A stretch of DNA of 64,000 bases, from assembly GCF_039904985.1 (NCBI RefSeq), contig NZ_CP157007.1, positions 69,660 through 133,659 on the forward strand, given 5' to 3'. Positions 25,486-36,101 of this stretch are shown piece by piece. Made by a program: the position numbers and the translations under genes. The notes under the pieces are model-generated. The model was given only the letters and a program-made list of their open reading frames with translations, did not search any database and was not told the DNA's origin. This DNA is from Methylomonas sp. AM2-LC. GTDB taxonomy: Bacteria; Pseudomonadota; Gammaproteobacteria; Methylococcales; Methylomonadaceae. The stretch's first letter is position 1. Each line of letters begins with the position of its first letter.

Positions 25486-25528
25486 ATTAACCGGATTATT
25501 CAAACAATAAGCATAAAAGTTAGAACTA
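25486..25528 (-). pseudogene. Orphan Rhs core fragment (copy 2)
   Basis: As 5328-5370. Confidence 0.7.
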
Positions 25529-25870
25529 CACACAATCTAATGACCGCCAAAAGCTTAAAATAGAATCAAAAGTAATGACTAATGTCACTCCTAAAACAAT
25601 GAGCATTTTAAACGAAAAAGATGTATTTGATTTCAATAAACTATATTTTTGCATTATATTAATGGCAAATAAAATAACCATTGAAACTATCCATGATATA
25701 AAAAAATATTTTAGAGATAATAGTCCAATCGCCGCACCACCCCCAGCGGCAGTTTGACCACTTTTACTTTTACACAGTAATTCATCAACCTCAAGAAACA
25801 TTATTGCATACAAAATACCGAATAATGAACTGATAATCAAATAACGAATAAAGGAAATTAAATACTTCAT
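25526..25870 (-). CDS. Putative Rhs immunity membrane protein (copy 2)
   Basis: Second copy of the gene at 5368-5712. Confidence 0.55.
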   Translation of the reverse strand: MKYLISFIRYLIISSLFGILYAIMFLEVDELLCKSKSGQTAAGGGAAIGLLSLKYFFISWIVSMVILFAINIMQKYSLLKSNTSFSFKMLIVLGVTLVITFDSILSFWRSLDCV

Positions 25871-26742
25871 TTTGAATAAACAGATCTTATTTGATTTGTA
25901 TTTGATTTATTTGGATAAATAACAAAACCTCCATCAGCCGCCGCACTATCTTCTTCATCAGATAGGGATAAACTACCTGATGATTGTGTGGGTAAAGGCA
26001 ATGTAAGAGAATATCCGTAGTTTATGGCTTCTTGATCTCTAGGATCATCAAAAGTGTCATTTGACTTCAAAGCATATGCCTGAGCGCCAATTATTGCTGT
26101 TGTTTGTGATAAACCTAAAGAATTAACACCTGCTGCCCAAATTACATTACCAACATAGTCATTTAATTCGGCTTGGTCATTTAAAAAATAAACTGCATTA
26201 TTAGGCAAGTATTGTTTTGTATCCCATGGGCCACCAGTTACAGACTGTTGTGCAATTTCGTCAAAACTAGCATCGCCAGTCGCACCATTTAGCCTATTAT
26301 TTAGAATATAATTAACGCCACCGTTTATGTATGAATTAGTTTGGTTAACATTGAAAACAGTATTAAAACTATTACCTTGCTGAACTACCATATTATAAAC
26401 ACCAACTCCCATTGAGGCAGTATTACCATTTGAATCAGATACCTGATAATTAACTCCTGCTAATGGCGAGTTCGTAATTGTAGGATTGTTTGAACCTGCC
26501 GTGTAAGTAACATCAACAAAACCAGTTGGATCATTCCCATTAACCGGATTATTATTGGCATAGGTATAAAAATTAACCCCTGCTCCAAACCCCTTACGGT
26601 CTTCACTAATAAACCGCCCAGTGATAGGATCATAATACCTGTCTCGATAATAATAAAACCCCGTTTCTGTATCCTGCTCACGTCCAGTATATTTCAACAG
26701 GTTGTTACTACTACCGGAGGCGTTGGATATGGTTCCAAAAGA
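25867..26742 (-). pseudogene. Rhs C-terminus with Ntox44-like tip, 5' truncated (copy 2)
   Basis: Second copy of 5709-6584. Confidence 0.75.
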
Positions 26743-27204
26743 GGGTGTTAATAAACAAAAGGCTCTAAAGTTTCATAGGCTTTATAAGTAATCGCAAATG
26801 TGGGGCACATGGACAAACTAATGAGACCACATTGGCCTATATACTGGGTTTGCGTTGCTCTATGGGCTTCTACGTTGGTCTATATTTAACATAAATCCTT
26901 TATTCTTGGAACGAAAAAGTCTAATTGTTTATACCGCCTAAAAATTTCATGGACAGAACGGCCTAATTTTGAGAAGTCGAAAACTTGCTGAAAGCCTTGC
27001 TGGATAAGGCATTTAGAAAATTTGTATGGAACTTTAGAGCCTTTTGTTTATTAGCACCCAAATATAGACCAACGTAGAAGCCCATAGAGCAACGCAAACC
27101 CAGTATATAGGCCAATGTGGTCTCATTAGTTTGTCCATGTGCCCCACATTTGCGATTACTTATAAAGCCTATGAAACTTTAGAGCCTTTTGTTTATTAAC
27201 ACCC
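26743..27204. mobile_element. MITE-like element, 145-bp arms (copy 2)
   Basis: Second copy of 6585-7046; arms 26743-26887 and 27060-27204. Confidence 0.85.
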
Positions 27205-27664
27205 ATTATGTACCTACACGCAATCAAACCCAACCCGTAGCGCGGTCTTCGAGTTCGATAAGCTAATCCGCAGCATTTACACATTGCGATATTTGCGCGA
27301 CCCACAAATCGAGCGCAACTCGCATCGTTCGCAAAACCGGATCGAATCTTATCACCAACTGCGAGCAGCAATCGCGCAGGTTGGCGGCAAGAAGGAACTC
27401 ACTGGCAGGACGGATCTGGATATTGAGGTCAGTAACGAATGTGGGCGGCTAATCGCAAATGCGATCATTTATTATAATTCCGCTATCCTGTCACGGATAC
27501 TCGACAAATATGAAGCATCCCCCAAACTGAAGATTTTGGCACTCATCAAGAAAGTCTCGCCTGCGGCCTGGCGGAATATTCATTTTAATGGCCATTATGC
27601 CTTCAGAGATAGCGGGCAGAACATAGACCTTGATGCGATTGTGGCTAAATTGGAGCTGGAATAA
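27205..27664 (+). pseudogene. tnpA: 3' fragment of Tn2 tnpA (copy 2)
   Basis: Second copy of 7047-7506. Its matching 5' half upstream on this molecule is 19002-19918. Confidence 0.85.
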
Positions 27665-27686
27665 TGGGGCTGTAACAGCTGAAAAC

Positions 27687-27724
27687 GATTCGTCGGAATT
27701 TTCGGCGGTTTGGGCTTACACCCC
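27687..27724. repeat. Tn2 right inverted repeat (copy 2)
   Basis: Right end paired with the left end at 17185, giving an interrupted Tn2 of 10,540 bp that contains Tn1 copy 2. Confidence 0.7.
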
Positions 27725-27805
27725 CAAAGTCGGCCATTTTCGTGAGCTTTACAAATAAAGGTCATTTGTCACGAGGCTTAAGCGATAAAAATAAGAAATA
27801 ATAAG

Positions 27806-27871
27806 TTAGTTTGTTTATTACTTTGTTTGTTAATAAATTAGTTTGTTTATTATTTTATTATGTGCTATACT
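27806..27871 (+). promoter_or_regulatory. kfrA promoter and operator-like repeats (copy 2)
   Basis: Second copy of 7648-7713. Confidence 0.65.
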
Positions 27872-27900
27872 GAACCCATCAACTTAAAGGAGAAATCCTC

Positions 27901-28869
27901 ATGCAAGCCACCACGATACAAACTGGCCGCCCTGCCGAATTTGCGCCGGAAGCCATCATCCAAGCCGGTCAAGAGCTGCGAGACGCTGGCCGCAATATCA
28001 CGGGTTTTGCTTTACGCCAGAAAGTGGGTGGTGGTAATCCCGGTCGTCTTAAGCAGGTTTGGGATGAGCATCTGGCCAGCCAGTCTGTCACCAGAGCGGA
28101 ACCGGTGGCTGAATTGCCTATTGAGGTGGCCGAGGAAGTGGCTATGGTCACTAAAACACTCACAGAACGCCTTTCCATGCTGGCTGTTGAATTGAACGAC
28201 AAGGCGGTCAAAGCAGCAGAGCGCCGGGTAGGAGAAGTAGTCAGAGCCGCTGGCGATCAACGCGAACAGGCCGAACGTGAATTAGCGGATGCATCCAGCA
28301 CGGTCGATGATTTGGAAACCAAACTGAATGAAGTCAGAGCGGAATCCGAAGTCTTTGAAAAACACTTGGCCGATGCTCAGGCAACTAGTCAGGCCCAAGC
28401 TGTAGAACTGGCGCAATTGCGCGAGCGTCTGGCGTTAACCGAACAAACCGCCAAGAGCGCCGGCGAACAACATGCTATCGAACTAGAAAGAATCCGGACG
28501 GAACTGGCCGAGCAGAAAAAAGCCGTTCAATCCTTAGCCGCTGAGCGAGACCAGGAACGCGCAGAACTGGCGACCGTAAAAGCCCAAGCCGCTGCCGCAG
28601 AAGAAACGCACCAAGAACAACGCAAGCGCACTGCTGAAGAAACTCATCGTGTTGCCGAGAAATTAACGAAGATTGAGGCGGATAGAGACAACGCACACAA
28701 ACAAGCGGTCACAGCCCGCGAGGAAGCGGCTCAATTACGCGGACAACTTGAGGCCACGAAAGCCCAAGCCGCAGAACTCCTACAGGCGCTTAGCAGCCAT
28801 CAGCCGGCGAAAACCACTGGAGCAAAGAAAACAACGGTGAGTTCAACTGGTCATTGCAACACTATCTGA
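27901..28869 (+). CDS. kfrA: KfrA-like coiled-coil protein (copy 2)
   Basis: Second copy of the gene at 7743-8711, with the same IS-derived tail. Confidence 0.85.
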   Translation: MQATTIQTGRPAEFAPEAIIQAGQELRDAGRNITGFALRQKVGGGNPGRLKQVWDEHLASQSVTRAEPVAELPIEVAEEVAMVTKTLTERLSMLAVELNDKAVKAAERRVGEVVRAAGDQREQAERELADASSTVDDLETKLNEVRAESEVFEKHLADAQATSQAQAVELAQLRERLALTEQTAKSAGEQHAIELERIRTELAEQKKAVQSLAAERDQERAELATVKAQAAAAEETHQEQRKRTAEETHRVAEKLTKIEADRDNAHKQAVTAREEAAQLRGQLEATKAQAAELLQALSSHQPAKTTGAKKTTVSSTGHCNTI

Positions 28870-30064
28870 TTTAATATTATTAACAGAGGTGAATCAATGG
28901 CACAGAAAGGTCGACCCGGTTTATCCGCAGCTCAAAAGGTTGAGTTGTGGCAAAGATGGAAATTAGGACAATCACTCAGTGAGATAGGTCGTGCCCTTGG
29001 TAAGCATGCTGGATCCGTGCATACTGTTTTATCCGCTCATGGTGGAATTATTCCTGCAACTCGCTCAAGATCGGCTAGGTCACTGAGTCTAGTTGAGCGC
29101 GAAGAAATATCGCGAGGACTGGCGGCTGGTGAATCAATGCGACAGATTGCATCAAAACTAGCAAGATCACCCTCTACTATCTGCCGTGAAATTGCCCGTA
29201 ATGGTAATAAAGATCAATATCGAGCAATCGAAGCTGATTCAAAAGCATGGGATCAAGCACAGCGACCTAAGCCCTGTCGACTGGCTACACATTCTCAACT
29301 ACAAATCATGGTGGCAACTAAACTCGGTTTCGATTGGTCTCCTGAGCAAATTGCTGGCTGGCTTAAACATAAATATCCAAACGATATCAATATGCATGTC
29401 TCACATGAAACAATCTATAAAAGCCTGTATATTCAAGCACGCGGCGTTTTGAAAAAGGAATTAATCGGACATCTACGATCGAAACGAATGATGCGGCAAG
29501 GTAAGGCATCAACAACTGAAGGCCAGCCAAGAGGGCAAATTATTGATGCGGTATCGATAAAAGATCGACCTGCAGAGGTTGAGGATCGTGCAATACCTGG
29601 GCATTGGGAAGGTGATCTGATTACGGGGTCTAAAAACAGCCATATTGCTACTCTAGTTGAACGTCGGTCACGATTTGTGTTGCTGGTTCAAGTTGATGGC
29701 AAAGATACGACGAATGTTGTGAATGCATTAATTCGTCAGGTACAGCAACTTCCTTCCGGCTTAATGGCTTCGTTGACATGGGATCGTGGTACTGAATTAG
29801 CTCAACATAAAAGATTTACTGTAGCCACCGATGTGGCAATGTATTTTTGCGATCCAAGAAGCCCTTGGCAGCGAGGAACCAATGAAAATACAAACCGATT
29901 ATTAAGACAATATTTTCCCAAAGGGACCGATTTAAGCGGTTATAGTCAGCAAGACCTAGATGAGATTGCTTTAAAGCTTAATACGAGACCTAGAAAAACA
30001 CTGGGCTACATGATGCCTGGTGATAAACTAAACGAATGCGTTGCAATGACCAGTTGAACTCACC
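28836..30064. mobile_element. IS30-family IS (copy 2)
   Basis: Second copy of 8678-9906, at the same site. It therefore inserted before the unit was duplicated. Confidence 0.9.
28897..30057 (+). CDS. IS30-family transposase (copy 2)
   Basis: Second copy of the gene at 8739-9899. Confidence 0.95.
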   Translation: MAQKGRPGLSAAQKVELWQRWKLGQSLSEIGRALGKHAGSVHTVLSAHGGIIPATRSRSARSLSLVEREEISRGLAAGESMRQIASKLARSPSTICREIARNGNKDQYRAIEADSKAWDQAQRPKPCRLATHSQLQIMVATKLGFDWSPEQIAGWLKHKYPNDINMHVSHETIYKSLYIQARGVLKKELIGHLRSKRMMRQGKASTTEGQPRGQIIDAVSIKDRPAEVEDRAIPGHWEGDLITGSKNSHIATLVERRSRFVLLVQVDGKDTTNVVNALIRQVQQLPSGLMASLTWDRGTELAQHKRFTVATDVAMYFCDPRSPWQRGTNENTNRLLRQYFPKGTDLSGYSQQDLDEIALKLNTRPRKTLGYMMPGDKLNECVAMTS

Positions 30065-30403
30065 ACACCTAACTAAAAATCTCTTAGTCTTTAAAACCTG
30101 CCGTTTGTTGGGCTACTCGGCGGGTTTCCATGCCCGACAGCTACGCACCGCTGGTTGAGTAAGGATTTCATTGGGGCCGCCCTGCCCTATTCCTTCCTGG
30201 CGTAAAACAAAAAGCTTTGATTGAAGGGAATTGCCTTGTCGGTGCTGTTATGTGATTAGGAATTGATGCCTTACTAAAAATATTAAAAAAGGTAAATCAT
30301 CTGTTTATTTGGTATAATTGCCATGGATGGCAATTACGGGAAGGAATTGGTTTTTCAATTTTAGTAATTGCCTGATCATGCACATCTTTCGTTTTTTCAA
30401 ATT
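30065..30403. other. Gene-free spacer (copy 2)
   Basis: As 9907-10245; promoter-dyad at 30310-30335. Confidence 0.6.
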
Positions 30404-30727
30404 TTACCCGGCTAACTTGGCACTGGCTAAGCGATTCAGGCTAATACCTTGCTCTGCCGCTTGCATCGCTAAAGTGCGATGTACTTCTGATGGGATACGG
30501 ACTCTAAATTCACCGCTGTAGTGTTTTTCTGATAGCGGTTCTGGAATAACTTCACCATTGCTTTGCATATCTTTGATGACTTCGGCAATGAGCTGTCTGA
30601 TACCTGTCAAGGCTTCTTCAGGCGTAGTCGCCAACCAGGACAAGGAAGGTAGTTCGACACAGAGACCGACATGTTCATTATCTTCTGGAGACCAGGTAAC
30701 TCGATAGGTGTAATGTTCAATGTTCAT
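30404..30727 (-). CDS. hicB: HicB antitoxin (copy 2)
   Basis: Second copy of the gene at 10246-10569. Confidence 0.9.
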   Translation of the reverse strand: MNIEHYTYRVTWSPEDNEHVGLCVELPSLSWLATTPEEALTGIRQLIAEVIKDMQSNGEVIPEPLSEKHYSGEFRVRIPSEVHRTLAMQAAEQGISLNRLASAKLAG

Positions 30728-30974
30728 TTGGATTCCCCTTTAACTTGTCGATGGCTAACAGTATCTGTTTGACCTGATAAGCTTTGGCTTTACCTTTGTC
30801 GTTCTGAATGTTCACACGCGGATCGCCAGGCCAAGGTGTTTTGAATATGGTATGGCTTGTGCCTGATTGACGCGGTTTTCCAAAAAATTCTTCACAAATT
30901 TTATGCAAGTCTGAGAACCGAACATTGTTGGGTTCCCGTCGCATTTGATCAAGGATTTTTTTGGAAGTAGGCAT
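30717..30974 (-). CDS. hicA: HicA toxin (copy 2)
   Basis: Second copy of the gene at 10559-10816. Confidence 0.88.
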   Translation of the reverse strand: MPTSKKILDQMRREPNNVRFSDLHKICEEFFGKPRQSGTSHTIFKTPWPGDPRVNIQNDKGKAKAYQVKQILLAIDKLKGNPNEH

Positions 30975-31033
30975 CGTTATACGGTATCAATAGTGACACC
31001 ATTTTGTCAATTGATCTTTGTGTTTAATCGTAG

Positions 31034-31427
31034 TTATTCACAGGCGTAGCATGATTAAATAAAGGTTAAATAAAGATTAAAAGAATAAGAGCAAAAAAAT
31101 GTCATTATTTCAATTCATTTACAATGACTTAATGAAACAACCCGTCAGCTATAACTACCACTTGTTGATGAAATTAGGCTAAAAAGTGGCTTCTATCTTC
31201 CTATTCCAGGCCTCAAAAAACCGACCCGTCAGCTATAACTACCGGTTTTTTTACGACCCGTCAGCTATAACTACCGGTTTTTTTACGACCCGTCAGCTAT
31301 AACTACCGAAATTGAGGCTAGGCTATAGGTCTATTTGATGTGAAAAAGCTTCCTGTCACCTATAACTACCGCAACCTGTCACCTATAACTACCGTAAAAC
31401 GCCTTGACCCGTCACCTATAACTACCG
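31034..31427. other. Plasmid A replication origin with iterons (copy 2)
   Basis: Second copy of 10876-11269. A molecule with two of these plus the plasmid B origin would carry three origins in this window. Confidence 0.88.
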
Positions 31428-32516
31428 CTTCTTGGTCGGGAGGTTTTTTCCCACAATGATTTCTTTGCTTTTCTCACTTAAAGACTGTCGTTTATTGGCT
31501 GCTTTGATTTCTGTAATGAATTCCCGCGAGGCAGTCAGTGTGTAAATTACATCTTCTAGCTTGGCACGTTCGCCGCGTATCTCGTTTTTTTGAGTGGTAC
31601 TTAATACCCCACTAGCTTTGAGCTCGTCAAGGGCGTCATCAAGTGCTGCAACTGCTTGACGTTGCAGCTTATAGCCTTCCAGCAAAGCACTATCACGTTT
31701 GATTGTGCTGAAACGCATATCGAACGAAGTGATTAAGCTTGCAAATGTAAACTTGAGAGAAAGCTGTTTGTGTAGCCAGCGGGCGAGCTGGGTTCGATGT
31801 CCCATCATTTGTGCATAGTTGAATTGACGATAGGTCACCGCATCAATTGCCTGTGTTACTAGGGGGTGAAATTGCACAATCCATTTTGCATCTGGATCGT
31901 CATCAAGCTTACTTCTGGATACCGCTGACAATCCGGAAAAATATGGATTGATTGAGAACCCCTCTCCGTTTTTGTCGTCTGTCGTGGCAATTTCAATCGA
32001 GCTTCTGGCGAGGATTCGTAGACTTAAAACGATTTGTTGATAGGATCGTGTATGGCCTCGTTTTTTTAATTCTTCTCGCAACATATGTAGCGAGAAGACC
32101 ACCCCACTACGGTAATTTGGTTTATCGAAATACCCATAATTCTGTTCAGCAGCGATTTTGCGCAAAGCATCTTCGATTAGTTCTTCATTTGCACTTGGAT
32201 AATAACCTGTGACAGTACTGTCCTTGTTCTGTATCCAAGCGGGTTGAATGATAGCCTCTAATTCGCGACCACGATAGTTGAATGGGACGCTCAGCAACTG
32301 TGTGAACGTTCCAGCCTTACGCATCTTGTCCATTGCCTGACGTGATACAGAATAACGCGGCACACTATCCCAAAGATCGAAGGTATTGGACAGTCGGTCA
32401 CGTTCGTTCTCGGTGTTGCAGAGAAACGATTGGAACAAGTCAAGTTGTTGCCCACCGAAATCTGATTTTGTGGGGGGAATAACCACGTCGTCCTTTTTAG
32501 GTTTTGCCTTTGCCAT
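31422..32516 (-). CDS. repA: RepA of plasmid A (copy 2)
   Basis: Second copy of the gene at 11264-12358. Confidence 0.85.
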   Translation of the reverse strand: MAKAKPKKDDVVIPPTKSDFGGQQLDLFQSFLCNTENERDRLSNTFDLWDSVPRYSVSRQAMDKMRKAGTFTQLLSVPFNYRGRELEAIIQPAWIQNKDSTVTGYYPSANEELIEDALRKIAAEQNYGYFDKPNYRSGVVFSLHMLREELKKRGHTRSYQQIVLSLRILARSSIEIATTDDKNGEGFSINPYFSGLSAVSRSKLDDDPDAKWIVQFHPLVTQAIDAVTYRQFNYAQMMGHRTQLARWLHKQLSLKFTFASLITSFDMRFSTIKRDSALLEGYKLQRQAVAALDDALDELKASGVLSTTQKNEIRGERAKLEDVIYTLTASREFITEIKAANKRQSLSEKSKEIIVGKNLPTKKR

Positions 32517-32568
32517 GTCGTAACCTTTGCTTGATTTCCGTTACTTTTTAACTCGACTCAGTGATTTA

Positions 32569-32835
32569 TCAAACATCTTTGCTTAGATAAGCATCCAGAG
32601 CCTCAACAAAAATTTCTTGGCTACTTTTGTCTGCGATTAGTCCAGCTTGTTTTAGTTTGTGAAATCTTTCTTTGTCTAGTTTTACCGTCAGTGCCTTGTA
32701 ATAGCCTGCTTCTGTCTTCTTGATGGGGGAAACTGGTGATAAGTGTTCGGTATCTGTTTCTGTTACAGTTGGAACTGCTGCGCCCTTTCTGGCGACAAGG
32801 CCAGAACTTAAAGTTGCTGTTTTAGCCATTTGCAT
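32569..32835 (-). CDS. Small partition partner (copy 2)
   Basis: Second copy of the gene at 12411-12677. Confidence 0.65.
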   Translation of the reverse strand: MQMAKTATLSSGLVARKGAAVPTVTETDTEHLSPVSPIKKTEAGYYKALTVKLDKERFHKLKQAGLIADKSSQEIFVEALDAYLSKDV

Positions 32836-32865
32836 AAATCCTCAAATATAGATTAAGCTAAATAT

Positions 32866-33486
32866 CTACTTACGTAGTTTCTTAAATACGTATTTCCATA
32901 ACTCTTTAATTTCGCCTGCTGATCGACTTCCCGGATCAATTTCTTGCACAGTGCGCCCATCAATCATTGAGGCCGCGAAATCAGTACGTTGATAAATAGT
33001 GACCGGTGCTACGGTACCGTGCTGGGAAAGGGCGATTGCAGCTTCACCTGTAATCCGAGCGCGCGCAGCTGCACCATTGATAACAAATATCATTGGCTTA
33101 TTGGCCGACTCAACCATTTCGACAGTAGAACCAACGGCACGTAAATCGTGTGGACTTGGCCTAGTTGGAATTAATACGAGGTCTGCAACTGCAATGACCA
33201 TCTTGATAGTTGTAGTCACTGCCGGCGGAGTATCAATAATTGCCAGCTTAACACCGCATCTTTCAAGCTCGCGTAAATGCTCATTTAAATTAGCAATGCT
33301 AACGCTAGCAAAAATAGGGGTTTCTGCTGAACGCTCATTCCACCAACTCGCAAGTGAGCCTTGGGGGTCGGTATCAATCAGAGCAACAGGGCCATTTTTG
33401 TTCTGTTCGGCGAATACAGACAAATGGCCTGCCAAAGTAGTTTTTCCGACGCCACCCTTTTGACTGGCTATTACCAATGTGCGCAT
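32866..33486 (-). CDS. parA: ParA partition ATPase (copy 2)
   Basis: Second copy of the gene at 12708-13328. Confidence 0.9.
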   Translation of the reverse strand: MRTLVIASQKGGVGKTTLAGHLSVFAEQNKNGPVALIDTDPQGSLASWWNERSAETPIFASVSIANLNEHLRELERCGVKLAIIDTPPAVTTTIKMVIAVADLVLIPTRPSPHDLRAVGSTVEMVESANKPMIFVINGAAARARITGEAAIALSQHGTVAPVTIYQRTDFAASMIDGRTVQEIDPGSRSAGEIKELWKYVFKKLRK

Positions 33487-33542
33487 AAGCGTATCCAAGT
33501 ATTAACGCATTAAAGTAGATTTGTATTTAACTATATACATAG

Positions 33543-33688
33543 TACCATAAATACGTATTTATTTAAATAGTGATGTACGCACCTTCAATACCCCATAATG
33601 CATTGGTCGCTAGCCATGACTGGCAAGCTTAACAGACCTTTATTCGCATACTATATAAATACGCATAAAGCTATATACGTATTTACTG
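33543..33688. repeat. parA upstream repeats (copy 2)
   Basis: Second copy of 13385-13530. Confidence 0.55.
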
Positions 33689-33823
33689 ATTTGTGTGGTT
33701 CAAGTTTATCTGACATCGATTTTTCCCGTATCTCATCCTAATGCAAAGTAATATGCATGTTTTTTAGACTAAATAAATGACATTCAATCCAGGTTGCTCT
33801 ATAGTAGGAGCGGAGGAGGGGGC

Positions 33824-34420
33824 ATGCCTAAAGTCAACGAACTACAAGAACATCTTCAACCGGGGCAAGTTTATCGGCGGGCCGATCTGGCCAAATGGTC
33901 AAATGCCGTTGACCGCCATTTACAGCAACTGGTCAGCAAAGGGATTATCCAGAAGCTTGCGGGGGGCGTTTACTACTGTCCCAAGAAAACGGCTTTTGGT
34001 GATATACCGCCAGAAGACGAAACGCTGATCCGCGCTTTCCTTAAAGACGACCATTTCTATATGGCATCCTTAAATGCCTATAACTCCCTGGGCGTAGGCA
34101 CCACGCAGCTTTATAACGAGAAGCTGGTTTATAACCATAAGCGGGATGGCAGATATACACTGAACGGCCGGCACTTCTATTTTTTGAAAAGACCGCGCTT
34201 TCCGGAGAAAAGCAGTCAGGAATTCTTGTTAGTGGATCTTATCAATAATCTTCACTTCCTGGCGGAGGATAAAGAAAGCGTTCTTAACAGCGTCGCCGAA
34301 AAAGTACGCAGCATGGATAAGCCCAAACTGATGAAAACTGTTCAAGAGTATGCAGGGGCGAGAACGAAGAGTTTTTTTGAAAAACTATTTCATGCTGAAG
34401 AAATGAAACATGCCGTCTAA
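33824..34420 (+). CDS. AbiEi-like orphan antitoxin-domain protein (copy 2)
   Basis: Second copy of the gene at 13666-14262. Confidence 0.65.
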   Translation: MPKVNELQEHLQPGQVYRRADLAKWSNAVDRHLQQLVSKGIIQKLAGGVYYCPKKTAFGDIPPEDETLIRAFLKDDHFYMASLNAYNSLGVGTTQLYNEKLVYNHKRDGRYTLNGRHFYFLKRPRFPEKSSQEFLLVDLINNLHFLAEDKESVLNSVAEKVRSMDKPKLMKTVQEYAGARTKSFFEKLFHAEEMKHAV

Positions 34421-34427
34421 AATGTAT

Positions 34428-34473
34428 CTCCAGGGGTATCGTGGAACAAACCGTTTTTTGGTTTAATAACCCC
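34428..34473. repeat. Solo Tn1-like end (copy 2)
   Basis: Second copy of 14270-14315. Confidence 0.75.
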
Positions 34474-34528
34474 TAATTCTTTTAGTAAATTTTTAAAATT
34501 AAAACATTTTTAAACGAACTTAATTAAT

Positions 34529-34831
34529 ATGAATGATTTTGCAACTAAAATTCTTGCCCTTGATGATATTGGTTTGAGAAAGTTATTGCAGCAACTTGAT
34601 GTTGCCCTTGAGCTAAACGAAAACGATATAAACGGACCAGAACAAAACTTTGTAGGACAATTACGAGCTACTTCTAATCTTGCAATTGCAAAACTGATTC
34701 TCTTACGCGCTTTAAATAGTGATTTCATATCAATTCAAGAAAACGAGTTAACCGCGTCTAATAACACTATTCGTAATGTTCTGGAAAACGACCCGACTGT
34801 AAAGTTTCTAACTCAAACATCCTATCATTAG
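34529..34831 (+). CDS. Hypothetical protein, 100 aa (copy 2)
   Basis: Second copy of the gene at 14371-14673. Confidence 0.45.
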   Translation: MNDFATKILALDDIGLRKLLQQLDVALELNENDINGPEQNFVGQLRATSNLAIAKLILLRALNSDFISIQENELTASNNTIRNVLENDPTVKFLTQTSYH

Positions 34832-34911
34832 ACCAATGGCAATTAATAAGGCTCTCCCAGCTTAGGGTGAGTTTAACAAACAACACCAAAGTCTCATAGG
34901 ATAGCTTAGAA

Positions 34912-35048
34912 GGGGTTCTTACACAGAACCCCATATTGCCGCAAAAACGCCATGCACAAAGCCTGATTGGCAAAACTCATATCCATGACCGCAGCCGGAT
35001 GGCCTTCGGCCAGCAGTCGGATACTGCGACCGGTGCCGTATCGGTTAA
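34912..35048 (-). pseudogene. S-adenosylhomocysteine hydrolase-like fragment (copy 2)
   Basis: Second copy of 14754-14890. Confidence 0.55.
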
Positions 35049-35154
35049 GGACTGATTAATCAGGGGTCCTGTGGAAGAACCCCCAAAAGTGTTCGTTCTG
35101 CGTAAGCCTTATCGGCTGTGGCTTTCCGTAAACTTTTGTGTCGTTTGTGTATAC

Positions 35155-35430
35155 TCACCTAGTTACCGGAAATTTTCGCTTCGCGTGTTTCACCCGCAAA
35201 ATCTCGACTGTTTCACTACAAACCCGGTAAATCACGATGTAGTTAGGGTGAGTTACCAGTATGCGCGTGTTTTTTGTTCGTTTTTTCCCTAGACTGGGAT
35301 TTATATCGAGAAGCGCCGCTTTCTCGATCAGCATTTCGCCTAATTCAATCGCCGCCATTGGCTTGTCCTTGGCAATGTAATCGATGATGCCCTGCAAGTC
35401 CTCTTCGGCCTTCGGCTTCCATACCGGCAC
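35155..35430 (-). CDS. ParE/RelE-superfamily toxin (copy 2)
   Basis: Second copy of the gene at 14997-15272. Confidence 0.85.
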   Translation of the reverse strand: MPVWKPKAEEDLQGIIDYIAKDKPMAAIELGEMLIEKAALLDINPSLGKKRTKNTRILVTHPNYIVIYRVCSETVEILRVKHAKRKFPVTR

Positions 35431-35891
35431 TAATTGGCTCCTTGCCTATTCGCCTGTTCGAGCAGCTCGGCTTTTCGTATTTGCCAGTTAGCCACGATCT
35501 GGTCATGCGGTATGCTTGGCCGTGGATCGTCGATAGCCTCCTGTATTTCTTTTTCCAGCCAATCGCTATAGGCGGCGGCTTGGTGCGCGGCCCGCATCCG
35601 TTCGGACGCATCCTGTCTGCGCTTGCTATGGATGGCGGCGGCGCTGTAGTTACTGGCGTCGATGCCGTCAATCTTAACAATCTGTAACTCTTCGCGTAGG
35701 TACTGCATACAGCTATCCAAACTGCTCCAAGTACGCGGCTTGTCGGTGCGCTGCGTACCCAGCGGGGTTTCTTTCATCCCGATTTTGAGCATGACGCACC
35801 AGCCACCGGGCTGGCCGACGATGGCCGCGCCGCGAATGGCGGCGGCGTCAACCAGACGCCGAGCGTTCGGGGTGTCGATAGTGACCGTCAT
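35430..35891 (-). CDS. ParC-type antitoxin (copy 2)
   Basis: Second copy of the gene at 15272-15733. Confidence 0.7.
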   Translation of the reverse strand: MTVTIDTPNARRLVDAAAIRGAAIVGQPGGWCVMLKIGMKETPLGTQRTDKPRTWSSLDSCMQYLREELQIVKIDGIDASNYSAAAIHSKRRQDASERMRAAHQAAAYSDWLEKEIQEAIDDPRPSIPHDQIVANWQIRKAELLEQANRQGAN

Positions 35892-36101
35892 AAAATCCTC
35901 GCATTGATGATGAAAACGCAATAAGTCTAATTATGATAAATAATAGAAAAAAATACAACTTTGGCTAGCTAATTCCGCAAGATATTTAACATATCACCCG
36001 TTGTGCGCACTGTTGCGAGCGTCAGAACGAACACTTTTGGGGGTTCTTCCACAGGACCCCAATAAATGCCATTTGCCGAATTGCTTTTTCGAAAAAAAAA
36101 T

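Larger units (their letters stand above)
35063..36060. mobile_element. 998-bp Tn3-type toxin-antitoxin element (copy 2)
   Basis: Second copy of 14905-15902; ends at 35063-35100 and 36023-36060. Confidence 0.85.
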
